Assembly: GCF_022748595.1 (NCBI RefSeq)
Contig: NZ_JALDSX010000021.1
Coordinates: forward strand, 1-55,050
Direction of reading: 5' to 3'
Source of the DNA: Brevibacterium sp. ZH18
GTDB taxonomy: Bacteria; Actinomycetota; Actinomycetes; Actinomycetales; Brevibacteriaceae
DNA: 55,050 nt
Position numbers and translations under genes: made by a program. Positions within the stretch are counted from its first letter, which is position 1. Each line of letters starts with the position of its first letter. The notes below the pieces were generated by a model. The model did no database searches. It saw only the letters and a list, made by a program, of their open reading frames with translations, and had not been told where the DNA came from. Below are positions 25,544 to 34,248 of this stretch, piece after piece.

Positions 25544-26808
25544 TGAGATCCAATCCCGCACTGACCGCGCAAGCACCGACAGTCGCTGACCAAGAACCTC
25601 TCCCTCGCCGAGGCGGTGCTTGGCTTCGCGTCGTCCCCGCAATGTTCCTGCTCGCGTGGGGAGGAAACCACTTCACCCCACTCGTGCACATGTATGAAGC
25701 CGAGGGCGGCTACGCCATCTGGCAGGCCAACCTCCTGCTCGGCATGTACGTCGGGGGACTGGTACCGGGACTTCTGGTCGCCTCGGCGCTGTCTGATCGG
25801 CGCGGACGCAAACCGGTCCTCGTCGCTGGCACGATCGCCGCGATCATCGGCAGTGTCCTGCTGGGCACCGGCTTCGACCTCTTCTGGCTGCTGTGCGTAG
25901 GCCGCGTGCTCGCCGGAATCGGCGTGGGTGTGGCGATGTCGGTGGGCACGAGCTGGATCAAGGAACTCTCTGGCCCACCATTCGACTACCGGGCCGACAT
26001 CACCGCCGGCGCTCGCCGCCCCGCATTGACGCTGACGTTGGGGTTCGCCATCGGTGCCGGAGTCACAGGCTGCCTGGCACAGTGGGGGCCGCGGCCCGAA
26101 ACGATTCCCTACGCCGTCCACGGACTGCTGTCCATCGTGGCATTGCTCATCGTGTTCACTGCGCCAGAGACTCTGACGAGAGACCGCCGGTCGAACCAGC
26201 ACTGGTGGCGCGGCCTGCGGATTCCGCTCGTAGGACACCGCACCTTCATCAGGCTCATCATCCCCGCCGCCCCGTGGGTCTTCGCCGCAGCAGGTGTCGC
26301 TTACGCGGTCATGCCAGCGCTGGTTCAGAGTGAGCTGGGGGAGTGGACGACCATGTACGCGACCGTGCTCACCGTCGCCGCCCTCGGCGCAGGAGCGCTC
26401 GTGCAGAACCTCGTCCCGCGCATCAACCGGTGGACGGGAGGCCACGCACTCGTCGTGGGCCTCTCGCTGATGACAGTCGGGATGGGGTTGGCGGTCGTCG
26501 CGGCGCTTGCCGCCAACCCGATCATTGCCTTCGTCGTCGCCGGCGTTCTCGGCATCGCCTACGGCATCTGCGTCGTGTCCGGACTCGTCATCGTCCAGGC
26601 GATCGCAGAGCCGAAGGACCTCGCGGGGATCACCGGCGTCTACTATTCGCTGGCCTACTCCGGGTTCCTGCTGCCCACCGTGCTCGCAGCCCTGCTGCCC
26701 ATCATGGCCTACAGCGTCTCACTGAGCGCGGTTGCCGTGATCTGCCTGCTCAGCCTCGGCTGCGTATCGCTGGCATCGAAGGGCGCCCACATCCGAAGCC
26801 GCACTTGA
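25543..26808 (+). CDS. MFS transporter
   Basis: A 421-residue membrane protein with 12 predicted helices. Loop 2-3 has ALSDRRGRKPVLVAGT, the MFS motif A (D-R-x-G-R-K). Either ATG 25543 (overlapping the GntR stop as TGATG) or the GTG one codon earlier is the start. Being coupled to a FadR-type regulator, it probably moves the regulator's ligand, but no substrate can be named. Confidence 0.88.
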   Translation: MRSNPALTAQAPTVADQEPLPRRGGAWLRVVPAMFLLAWGGNHFTPLVHMYEAEGGYAIWQANLLLGMYVGGLVPGLLVASALSDRRGRKPVLVAGTIAAIIGSVLLGTGFDLFWLLCVGRVLAGIGVGVAMSVGTSWIKELSGPPFDYRADITAGARRPALTLTLGFAIGAGVTGCLAQWGPRPETIPYAVHGLLSIVALLIVFTAPETLTRDRRSNQHWWRGLRIPLVGHRTFIRLIIPAAPWVFAAAGVAYAVMPALVQSELGEWTTMYATVLTVAALGAGALVQNLVPRINRWTGGHALVVGLSLMTVGMGLAVVAALAANPIIAFVVAGVLGIAYGICVVSGLVIVQAIAEPKDLAGITGVYYSLAYSGFLLPTVLAALLPIMAYSVSLSAVAVICLLSLGCVSLASKGAHIRSRT

Positions 26809-26864
26809 GAGCCTGCACATGAACGGCACGCTTACATCTAGGCTGAGACCATGGAGGTGACACC

Positions 26865-28196
26865 GTGAACCAGGAACCACCGTCATTGTTCGAACCCGGC
26901 GACGTCGGGCGTCCGCTCGCCGATCGTCTGCGCCCGGAGTCCCTCGGGGATGTCATCGGGCAGGATCACCTACTTGGTGATGACGCGCCCATCGGGCGGA
27001 TGGTTGCCGAGCGCAGGCTGGTCTCGATGGTGCTGTGGGGGCCGCCGGGTTGTGGGAAGACAACTATCGCGCGACTGCTGGCCGAGCGCACCAACCTCGT
27101 CTTCGAATCGGTTTCAGCCACCTTCTCCGGTGTCGCCGAACTCCGCAAAGTCTTCCAATCAGCTACCAAACGGCGTGAGATCGGTCAGGGCACGATGCTG
27201 TTCGTCGACGAGATCCACCGATTCAACCGCGCCCAGCAGGACTCTTTCCTCCCTTACGTGGAGGATGGCACTATCGTGCTCGTCGGCGCGACCACGGAGA
27301 ACCCCAGCTTCGAACTCAATTCCGCATTGCTCTCCCGCTGCCAGGTCTTCGTCCTCAAACGCCTCGACGAGGAGGCACTGACCACGCTCATCGCACGGGC
27401 CGAGGACACCACTGACAGAGCGTTGCCGCTTGATGCGCAGGCACGGCATGCCCTGGTGGCGATGGCTGATGGCGATGGCCGTTACCTGCTCAACCTCATC
27501 GAACAACTCCAAACTGTCAACGGGAGACTCGATACCACTGGCCTGGTCGAGCTGGTTCAACAGCGCGCACCGATCTACGACAAAGCCCAAGAGGGGCATT
27601 ACAACCTCATCTCCGCGCTGCACAAGTCAATGCGCGGCTCAGACCCCGACGCATCACTGTACTGGTTGGCGCGAATGCTAGAGGGCGGGGAGGATCCCCT
27701 CTACATCGCGCGACGACTGGTCAGATTTGCCAACGAAGACATTGCGATTGCTGATCCGCAGGCCGTCCAACAGGCGCTCGCAGCATGGGACGTCTTCGAG
27801 AGGCTCGGCTCCCCAGAGGGGGAACTCGCGATCGCCCAAGCCGTTGTCTACCTGGCAACCGCCCCGAAGTCCATCGCCGTCTACCGTGGGTTCAACGCGG
27901 CAAAGAAGCTTGCGAAAAAGACAGGCTCTCTCATGCCACCCGCGAATATCCTCAATGCTCCGACGAAGTTGATGAAGAATCTCGGCTACGGGGAAGGCTA
28001 TGAGTATGATCCCGACCGGCCAGATGGTTTCTCCGGGGCCAACTACTTCCCTGAGGAGATGGAGCCGGAGAGGCTGTACCGGCCCACCACCAACGGCTAC
28101 GAAGGCCTCATCGCCGAAAAACTGTCCGAATGGCACCAGATGCGGGCGCAGAAACGGAGGCAGGAAGAGCAGGAGGGCGGAGGAGATGCGCCCTGA
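26865..28196 (+). CDS. rarA: Replication-associated recombination protein A (RarA/MgsA)
   Basis: A 443-residue clamp-loader-like AAA+ ATPase acting at stalled replication forks. RPLADRLRPESLGDVIGQDHLLG is the family start, Walker A is GPPGCGKTT (59-67), Walker B is FVDEIHRFN, sensor 1 is GATTENPSFE, and the C-terminal half has the RarA oligomerisation block (YNLISALHKSMRGSDPDASLYWLARMLEGGEDPLYIARRLVR). GTG start with GGAGGTGA upstream. The length is normal. Confidence 0.96.
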   Translation: MNQEPPSLFEPGDVGRPLADRLRPESLGDVIGQDHLLGDDAPIGRMVAERRLVSMVLWGPPGCGKTTIARLLAERTNLVFESVSATFSGVAELRKVFQSATKRREIGQGTMLFVDEIHRFNRAQQDSFLPYVEDGTIVLVGATTENPSFELNSALLSRCQVFVLKRLDEEALTTLIARAEDTTDRALPLDAQARHALVAMADGDGRYLLNLIEQLQTVNGRLDTTGLVELVQQRAPIYDKAQEGHYNLISALHKSMRGSDPDASLYWLARMLEGGEDPLYIARRLVRFANEDIAIADPQAVQQALAAWDVFERLGSPEGELAIAQAVVYLATAPKSIAVYRGFNAAKKLAKKTGSLMPPANILNAPTKLMKNLGYGEGYEYDPDRPDGFSGANYFPEEMEPERLYRPTTNGYEGLIAEKLSEWHQMRAQKRRQEEQEGGGDAP

Positions 28197-28271
28197 GCGC
28201 CACCTCGGCGCGCATATCGACACAGGTCTAGGAAAACAACAGTTCGCAACGACCGGATAGGGAACGACACC

Positions 28272-29981
28272 ATGCTCGGAAGCTCACGCCAGAATTCATC
28301 ACCAGCAGTCAGCGCCTTCATCGGCATCATGGGCGCCCATCATGTACTCACCTCAGCGCGTGCGACTGAACCGTATGCCAAGGGCAACCGTTTCGGCGGC
28401 GGCAATGTGTTGGCCGTCCTCAGGCCGGGCAGTCTCGTCGATATGTGGCGGGCCCTGCAGGTCTGCGTCGACAACGACCTCATCGTCATCCCGCAGTCGG
28501 CGAATACCGGACTGACCGGGGGCTCGGGTCCAGGAGATCAGGACTATGACCGTGAGATCGTCATCATCTCGACGCTGCGCATCAACCAGATCCACCTCAT
28601 CAACGACGCCCGCGAAGCCGTCTGCCTGGCCGGATCCACGCTTTACGAACTCGACGACAAGCTGGCACCCCACGGGCGCGAACCCCACTCGGTGATCGGG
28701 TCGTCCTCGATCGGAGCCTCGGTCGTCGGCGGCATCGCGAACAACTCCGGCGGCAGCCAGATTCGCAAGGGCCCGGCGTTCACGAAGTACGCCATCTTCG
28801 CCCGGGTCAATGACCAGGGCAAGGTCGAGCTCGTCAATCACCTGGGCATCAGCCTCGGCGATGATCCGGCCCATATCCTCGACAAACTCCAGCGCGGACA
28901 ATGGGACGACGCCGATGTCACGCCGCCCCCGGAAGACACCCTCGACACCGAATACAGCGAGCACGTCCGCGAGATCACGGACTCGCCCGCACGCTACAAC
29001 GCCAACCCGAAGTTCCTTTACGAGGCATCAGGGTCGGCCGGCAAGCTCATGGTCTTCGCCGTGCGCACCCGCACCTTCCCCAAACAGAAGGACTCGACGA
29101 CCTTCTACGTGGGAACCAACAGCCCTGCCGAGCTCGAGGCCCTGCGCCGGGCGATCCTCACCTCGGACATGCCGCTGCCGATCTCCGGTGAGTACATGGG
29201 ACGGCCCTCCTTCGACCTCTCCGAGAAGTACGGCAAGGACACGTTCGTCTCGGTCAAGCACGCCGGCAGCCGCGAACAGATCAAACTCTTCGCGTTGAAG
29301 AACTGGGCGAACGGGATGTTCGCGAAGCTGCCGTTCTTCGGCCAGACTGTCGCCGACTCCATCGCCCAGGGTGCCTTCAGCCTGTTGCCGCAGCAGCTGC
29401 CGGACCGAATGCTGAAGTACCGCGACCGTTTCGAGCACCATCTGCTGCTCGTCGTCAGCGGCGATGAGAAGGCGAGGACCGAGGAGTTCCTCACGACCTT
29501 CTTCGCCGAGGCGGGCCATGACGGTGACTTCTTCATCTGCACTGCCGATGAGGCCCAGTCCGCCATGCTCCACCGCTTCGGTGCCGCCAGTGCCGCGACC
29601 CGCTATTTCAATCTGAACCGCGAAGAATCCTCGGAGATGATCACCTTCGACGTCGCGCTCAAACGCGATGACGAGGAGTGGCTCGAAGTGCTGCCGAAGG
29701 AGATCTCCGACCAGCTGCACATCAGCTCCTACTACGGTCACTTCTTCTGCCACGTCCTCCACCAGGACCACGTGGCCAAGAAGGGCGTCGACCCGGTCGC
29801 GTTGAAGAAAAAGATGATGGCTCTGCTCGAGGAGCGTGGGGCTGCAGTCCCTGCAGAGCACAACTATGGTCGCCTCTACCATGTGCCGCCGGAGATGGAA
29901 GCCCACTTCAAAGAGCTCGATCCCTGCAACGTCTTCAACCCAGGAGTCGGAGAGACCTCACCGCACAAGAACTGGGAATGA
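28272..29981 (+). CDS. dld: Quinone-dependent D-lactate dehydrogenase
   Basis: A 569-residue peripheral membrane flavoprotein oxidising D-lactate to pyruvate and passing electrons to quinone. The FAD-binding half has RFGGGNVLAVLRPGSLVDMW, IPQSANTGLTGGSGP and GSSSIGASVVGGIANNSGG; the C-terminal half has YYGHFFCHVLHQDHVAKKG and EHNYGRLYHVPPEME, both typical of the E. coli Dld type (571 residues). No lactate permease is adjacent. The next gene starts after a short repeat-containing gap. Confidence 0.95.
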   Translation: MLGSSRQNSSPAVSAFIGIMGAHHVLTSARATEPYAKGNRFGGGNVLAVLRPGSLVDMWRALQVCVDNDLIVIPQSANTGLTGGSGPGDQDYDREIVIISTLRINQIHLINDAREAVCLAGSTLYELDDKLAPHGREPHSVIGSSSIGASVVGGIANNSGGSQIRKGPAFTKYAIFARVNDQGKVELVNHLGISLGDDPAHILDKLQRGQWDDADVTPPPEDTLDTEYSEHVREITDSPARYNANPKFLYEASGSAGKLMVFAVRTRTFPKQKDSTTFYVGTNSPAELEALRRAILTSDMPLPISGEYMGRPSFDLSEKYGKDTFVSVKHAGSREQIKLFALKNWANGMFAKLPFFGQTVADSIAQGAFSLLPQQLPDRMLKYRDRFEHHLLLVVSGDEKARTEEFLTTFFAEAGHDGDFFICTADEAQSAMLHRFGAASAATRYFNLNREESSEMITFDVALKRDDEEWLEVLPKEISDQLHISSYYGHFFCHVLHQDHVAKKGVDPVALKKKMMALLEERGAAVPAEHNYGRLYHVPPEMEAHFKELDPCNVFNPGVGETSPHKNWE

Positions 29982-30030
29982 CCCGCCGGTTCTGACCTTG
30001 CTTCGCATGGCCGGCCTCTTCGATACTCAG

Positions 30031-30074
30031 CTGACTCTGGTGCCCGGCTGACTCTGGTATCCAGCTGACTCTGG
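30031..30074. repeat. 17-bp tandem repeat after the D-lactate dehydrogenase gene
   Basis: ctgactctggtgcccgg (30031-30047), ctgactctggtatccag (30048-30064) and a partial ctgactctgg (30065-30074). Again 17-bp units with a ctga core, 49 bases after the stop. Confidence 0.75.
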
Positions 30075-30104
30075 AGGGGCCCGTCACCGGAGTACTGTTT
30101 GAAG

Positions 30105-31220
30105 ATGACACGCGCACCAGTGATCGAAGTGCCCCAGCGAGAAATCGATGATCTGCGACATCGTCTCCACCACACCCGCTGGTCTCCCGCTTGGCCCACC
30201 AGCGGGTGGAGCGCTGGAACGGATGCTGCCGAACTTCAGCGGCTGTGCGACTACTGGGCTGATGGATTCGACTGGCGCGCCCAACAGGGAACCATCAACG
30301 ATCTGCCGTGGGAGGTCGCAACGATCTCCGGGACAGCGATGCGCTATCTGCGATTTGATGCAGAGATTCCCGATGCGCTGCCGCTCATCCTCACGAATGG
30401 CTGGCCGAGCACTGCGCTCGAGCTTGTCGAGTGCGCCAGACGCTTAGCGGAGCCCACACGCTATGGCGGGGACGCTGCGGACGCGTTCACCGTGATCATT
30501 CCCGCGCTCCCCGGGTTTCCCTTCTCTCCGCAGCACGTAGAACAGAACCACGAGCTCTGGCACACGCTGATGCACGAAGAACTCGGGTTCGAACGCTACG
30601 CTGCCCATGCTGGAGACCTCGGAGCCGGCATCACATCGAGGATCGCCCAGACACACCCGGAAGCGCTTGTGGGCATCCATCTGCTTGCCGTTTCCTCTCC
30701 AGCAGATCTTGATCCGAAGACACTGTCTTCGGCCGAACAAGAATATTTGGAGGCGGGCCGTGCGTGGGAGGCTGACGAGGGCGCTTATCAGCATCAGCAG
30801 CAGACGCGACCGCTCACACTGGCTCCAGGCTTGGCCGATTCTCCCATCGGACTGCTCGCCTGGATTCTGGAGAAGTACCGGTCGTGGAGCGACTGCGATG
30901 GCGATCTGTCCTCGAGGTTCACCGATGACTTTCTGCTCACTCAGGCCTCGCTGTATTGGTTCACCAATTCAATCGCGAGCTCATTCCGGCCCTACTGGGA
31001 GTTTGCCACTGGACGGACTAAACGAGTCGACGCAGTCCCCGTTCCCACCGCTGTGGCAGTGTTCCCATACGACCTCGCTCAGCCACCACGCAGTTGGGCC
31101 GAACGCACGTACAACGTTGTCCGTTATTCCACGATGCCAAGGGGCGGTCATTTTGCGCCTCACGAAGAACCTGAGCTGCTGGCAGCAGATATCCGCGACT
31201 TCCTGCGTCCTCTGCGCTAG
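30105..31220 (+). CDS. Epoxide hydrolase-like alpha/beta hydrolase
   Basis: A 371-residue protein with an epoxide hydrolase N-terminal domain (FxVxVPxxxxxDLxxRLxxTRW pattern, WSPAWPTSGW) and an alpha/beta-hydrolase core. The nucleophile is D171 (HAGDLGAG) and the catalytic histidine is in MPRGGHFAPHEEPE near the end. The oxyanion motif HGxP is changed to NGWP (N98 replaces His), which is unusual and may alter activity. The ATG at 30105 is used; a TTG two codons earlier is possible. Its TAG stop overlaps the stop of the convergent reductase gene. Confidence 0.85.
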   Translation: MTRAPVIEVPQREIDDLRHRLHHTRWSPAWPTSGWSAGTDAAELQRLCDYWADGFDWRAQQGTINDLPWEVATISGTAMRYLRFDAEIPDALPLILTNGWPSTALELVECARRLAEPTRYGGDAADAFTVIIPALPGFPFSPQHVEQNHELWHTLMHEELGFERYAAHAGDLGAGITSRIAQTHPEALVGIHLLAVSSPADLDPKTLSSAEQEYLEAGRAWEADEGAYQHQQQTRPLTLAPGLADSPIGLLAWILEKYRSWSDCDGDLSSRFTDDFLLTQASLYWFTNSIASSFRPYWEFATGRTKRVDAVPVPTAVAVFPYDLAQPPRSWAERTYNVVRYSTMPRGGHFAPHEEPELLAADIRDFLRPLR

Positions 31221-32485
31221 CTTCCCTGTTTCTCCAGGAGCGCCTCGCCGAGGACCTGGCGGTCAAGCACCTGCTGCCGCCACCAGTTCATTGCCTTGAA
31301 CATGCCGGCTCCGATGATGCCGACGATGCGATCCGATTCGTCTGTATAGACGGCCACGAATTTTCGGTCTCCAAGAGCTCCCTCGACCACATGAAATCCG
31401 GCGTGACGGGAAGGGAAGCCGAAGCTGCGCAGCTTGATGTCGTACTGGTCGGACCAGAAGTACGGGACAGTCATTGTCGGGGTGGGGGTGAGTCCCAGAA
31501 TGTCGCGGGCGCAGGAGCGGGCGTGCTCATTCGCAGTCTGCCGATGTTCCACGCGGACGTAGCGTTTCTGCGTGGGATCCCACCAGGCGGCGACGTCGCC
31601 GATGGCCCAGACGTCATCGGTGGCGCGTCCACTCGAATCACAGCGCACACCACCGGCGCCTGGCTCTTTCGGCACTGTCAGGGGAACCGAACTCGACTGC
31701 AGCCAATCTACGGCCGGTCGGGCTCCCACGGCGACGAGAATCGCATCAGCAGACACTGTTCTTCCGTCGTCGAGTGTGACTCCGGTGGCCCGCCCCAGGT
31801 TGTCCTCGATGGAGGTGACGCCGTGGCCGAGTTCAAGATTGACGCCATGGTGTCGATGCAGGTCGGCGATCATGGACCCGACCTCGTCGCCGACGACATT
31901 CTGCATCGGCAGTTCGAGAGGATCGATCATAGTGACCTCTTTGCCCAGCGAACGGGCCACAGCGGCAACTTCTGCGCCGAGGAATCCGGCGCCGATGACT
32001 GCGAGGTGTTGAGCTGTCTCCAAGTTGGTCTGCAGAGCCAGGGCATCGTCCAGAGTGCGCATCACATGGACACCGTCGAGATGGTGTCCGAACGGCAGCT
32101 GGCGGGCGGTGACTCCAGAGGCGAGGATCAAGGCGTCATACGCGACCTGCTCGCCGGATTCGAGGGTGACCTGATGGGCATCGACGTCCACCGAGGCGAC
32201 TCTGGCGCTGAGGTGCAACGTCACATCAGCGGCTGCGAGCTCTTCACTGGTGCGCAGCTGTGCCTTTTCGGGCAGCCACGTGCCAGCCAAGATCTGTTTG
32301 GACAGTGGCGGTCTGTCGTAGGGCGTATGGCGCTCTTCGCCGAAGATCAGGATCTCTCCGGCATGGCCTGCAGCTCGGAGTGCATCGGCGGCTGCGATTC
32401 CTGCTGGACCGGCGCCGACGATCACGACCTTCTTCGCTGCAGCGTCGCCTGCCGAAGCCTCGCCTGCTGAGACTTCCCCTGTCAC
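31217..32485 (-). CDS. Ferredoxin reductase (NAD(P)H-dependent, FAD)
   Basis: A 422-residue reductase of the group that feeds electrons to P450s and Rieske oxygenases (ThcD/CamA-like). KVVIVGAGPAGIAAADALR binds FAD; YDRPPLSKQ is the class hallmark; VIGAGFLGAEVAAVARSLG binds NAD(P)H; VWAIGDVAAWW closes the FAD site. GTG 32485 is preferred because it overlaps the ferredoxin stop (GTGA, 32482-32485), making a coupled ferredoxin/reductase operon. No oxygenase lies nearby. Confidence 0.92.
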   Translation of the reverse strand: MTGEVSAGEASAGDAAAKKVVIVGAGPAGIAAADALRAAGHAGEILIFGEERHTPYDRPPLSKQILAGTWLPEKAQLRTSEELAAADVTLHLSARVASVDVDAHQVTLESGEQVAYDALILASGVTARQLPFGHHLDGVHVMRTLDDALALQTNLETAQHLAVIGAGFLGAEVAAVARSLGKEVTMIDPLELPMQNVVGDEVGSMIADLHRHHGVNLELGHGVTSIEDNLGRATGVTLDDGRTVSADAILVAVGARPAVDWLQSSSVPLTVPKEPGAGGVRCDSSGRATDDVWAIGDVAAWWDPTQKRYVRVEHRQTANEHARSCARDILGLTPTPTMTVPYFWSDQYDIKLRSFGFPSRHAGFHVVEGALGDRKFVAVYTDESDRIVGIIGAGMFKAMNWWRQQVLDRQVLGEALLEKQGS

Positions 32486-32679
32486 TTCTTGTGAACGCGG
32501 ATTGCGAGGGCAGGGCACATAGCTTCTGCCTCTTTGACGGCGCTCTCCCGCTCAGCGGAGGGGTTCTCCTCGATGAGGAACGCAATTCCGTCGTCATCTC
32601 GCTGGTCGAATACGTCCGGGGCTGCGACGACACAATTTCCGGAGCCGACGCAGACATCTTGGTCCAGTTCGATTTTCAA
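32482..32679 (-). CDS. Small [3Fe-4S]-type ferredoxin
   Basis: A 65-residue acidic ferredoxin. Cysteines C10 (CVGSGNC, with C16) and C54 (EAMCP) give the C-x5-C...C-P pattern of actinobacterial [3Fe-4S] ferredoxins that serve cytochrome P450s; the second site that would make a 4Fe-4S cluster is glycine/serine. AGGAG lies upstream. It is first in the operon with its reductase. Confidence 0.93.
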   Translation of the reverse strand: MKIELDQDVCVGSGNCVVAAPDVFDQRDDDGIAFLIEENPSAERESAVKEAEAMCPALAIRVHKK

Positions 32680-32828
32680 CAGGCTCTCCTAGGTTGACCG
32701 TCACCCATTCGCCAATTGACTGACAGACGGGTAGAACATCACTCACATTATAGATGTCGCAAACTGGGTGGCGACGGAAACGATGGTGTGGTTCTGCTTC
32801 GGATGCGAATCGTGTGAACCAGCTCCGG

Positions 32829-34067
32829 CTACTCCTCGACGTTCACCCGTCGCCGGTCCCGCTGCAGACGCACTGCGTGACTCGACCGCGAGGGGTTGAG
32901 CAGCTTGAGCAGTGACAGTGCCAGCAGGGCGCCGATGACCGCGCAGCTCGCGGGCAGCAGCATGGCGGTCTTCGCGTTCGCCGCGTCGATGATGTTGCCG
33001 GCGATGGCCGAGCCGAAGGCCACTCCGAAGCCCAGCGAGGTGCCCAGCCATGCGAAGGCCTCGGTCAGGCGCCGAGGCGGGGCGAGCTGTTCGATGACCG
33101 AGTTCGCTCCGATGAGGCTCGGTGCGATCGTGAATCCGACGAGGAACAAAATGATCGTGTAGGAGACCATGCCCTGGGCCAGCAGCATCGTGCAGGCGCC
33201 GATGGCCAGCAGCGACACGGTGAATCCGAAGCGGTGGTGTGTTGCCGAGTTCCAGTTCCGCGACCCGTAGAGCGCACCGGCGATGAGTGATCCCAGAGCG
33301 AAGGCGCTGAGCAGGATGCCGGCCAGGGACTTCACTCCCTGCTCGTCGGCGAAGGCCACGGCGATGACATCGATGGCCCCGAAGTTCACGCCGAGGAACA
33401 CGTTGACGAGGATGATCGTGAAGATGCCGGGGTTGGAGAAGACGTGGCCTTTGGCTTCGGTGGTGCGTTCGATCGGGGGCGGCTCGGTGGACTTCTGGAC
33501 GTAGAGCAGCGCCGAGCCCACTCCTGCCGAGATCATCGAGAGGATGATGCCCGCCGGGGGCCACACAGCCGTGGCGAGCACAGTGGCGACAACAGGTCCG
33601 GTGACGAAGAGGAGCTCATCGGCTACGGACTCCCAGGAGAACGCGGTCTGCAGCTTCTTGGGCGAATCGACGATGTGCGACCAGCGCGAACGCACGAGCG
33701 AGCCGACCGAGCCGACCGTGGCTCCGCCGATGCCCGCGAAGACGAAGATGAAGCCGACCCACCAGTCGAGGTAGACGGCGAGGATGAGCATCAGCAGCGC
33801 CGCGAGGTGGACGATGACGATGGGGACCATGACCGCGGCTTGGCCGCGACGGTCGACGAGGCGCGCGATGACCGGGCCGGCAAGTGCTTGGACGATCATG
33901 TATACGGCGGCGACGATGCCTGCCAGACCATACGAGCCACTGACGCCTTGAATGAAAAGGACGATTCCGAGGCCCAGAACGGCAATGGGCATACGTGCAA
34001 CAAGACCGGCCAAGGAGAACTTGAGAGCACCGGGAAGCGAAAGGATCTCCCGATAGTTGTTGAACAC
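32829..34067 (-). CDS. MFS transporter
   Basis: A 412-residue protein with 12 membrane helices: LARLVDRRGQAAVM after helix 2 is motif A-like (R-L-V-D-R-R-G). It begins directly before the first helix and ends with an Arg-rich tail. No regulator or enzyme accompanies it and no substrate can be assigned. It diverges from the LCP gene across about 180 bases. Confidence 0.87.
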   Translation of the reverse strand: MFNNYREILSLPGALKFSLAGLVARMPIAVLGLGIVLFIQGVSGSYGLAGIVAAVYMIVQALAGPVIARLVDRRGQAAVMVPIVIVHLAALLMLILAVYLDWWVGFIFVFAGIGGATVGSVGSLVRSRWSHIVDSPKKLQTAFSWESVADELLFVTGPVVATVLATAVWPPAGIILSMISAGVGSALLYVQKSTEPPPIERTTEAKGHVFSNPGIFTIILVNVFLGVNFGAIDVIAVAFADEQGVKSLAGILLSAFALGSLIAGALYGSRNWNSATHHRFGFTVSLLAIGACTMLLAQGMVSYTIILFLVGFTIAPSLIGANSVIEQLAPPRRLTEAFAWLGTSLGFGVAFGSAIAGNIIDAANAKTAMLLPASCAVIGALLALSLLKLLNPSRSSHAVRLQRDRRRVNVEE

Positions 34068-34167
34068 CAGGAAAGTCTACCCAGCCTCCGGGCCGACCAC
34101 CAGGCCAAGCCCGCATTGACACTGGTGAGTCGAGTCACCTCGGCGAGTGTGGCGACCGGGGGAATGT

Positions 34168-34196
34168 AACAAAAGCTATATAATTGACGAGATTGC
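34168..34196. promoter_or_regulatory. AT-rich promoter candidate between divergent MFS and LCP genes
   Basis: The stretch around tatataat (34177-34184) is the only AT-rich block in this gap and contains a good -10 hexamer (TATAAT at 34179-34184) for the rightward LCP gene, 65 bases upstream. No clear -35 is seen. Confidence 0.4.
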
Positions 34197-34248
34197 TTCT
34201 ATTTCCCCGCCGGCGCTCGTGCCGCATTGACTGAAACCCGGAGTGCCG

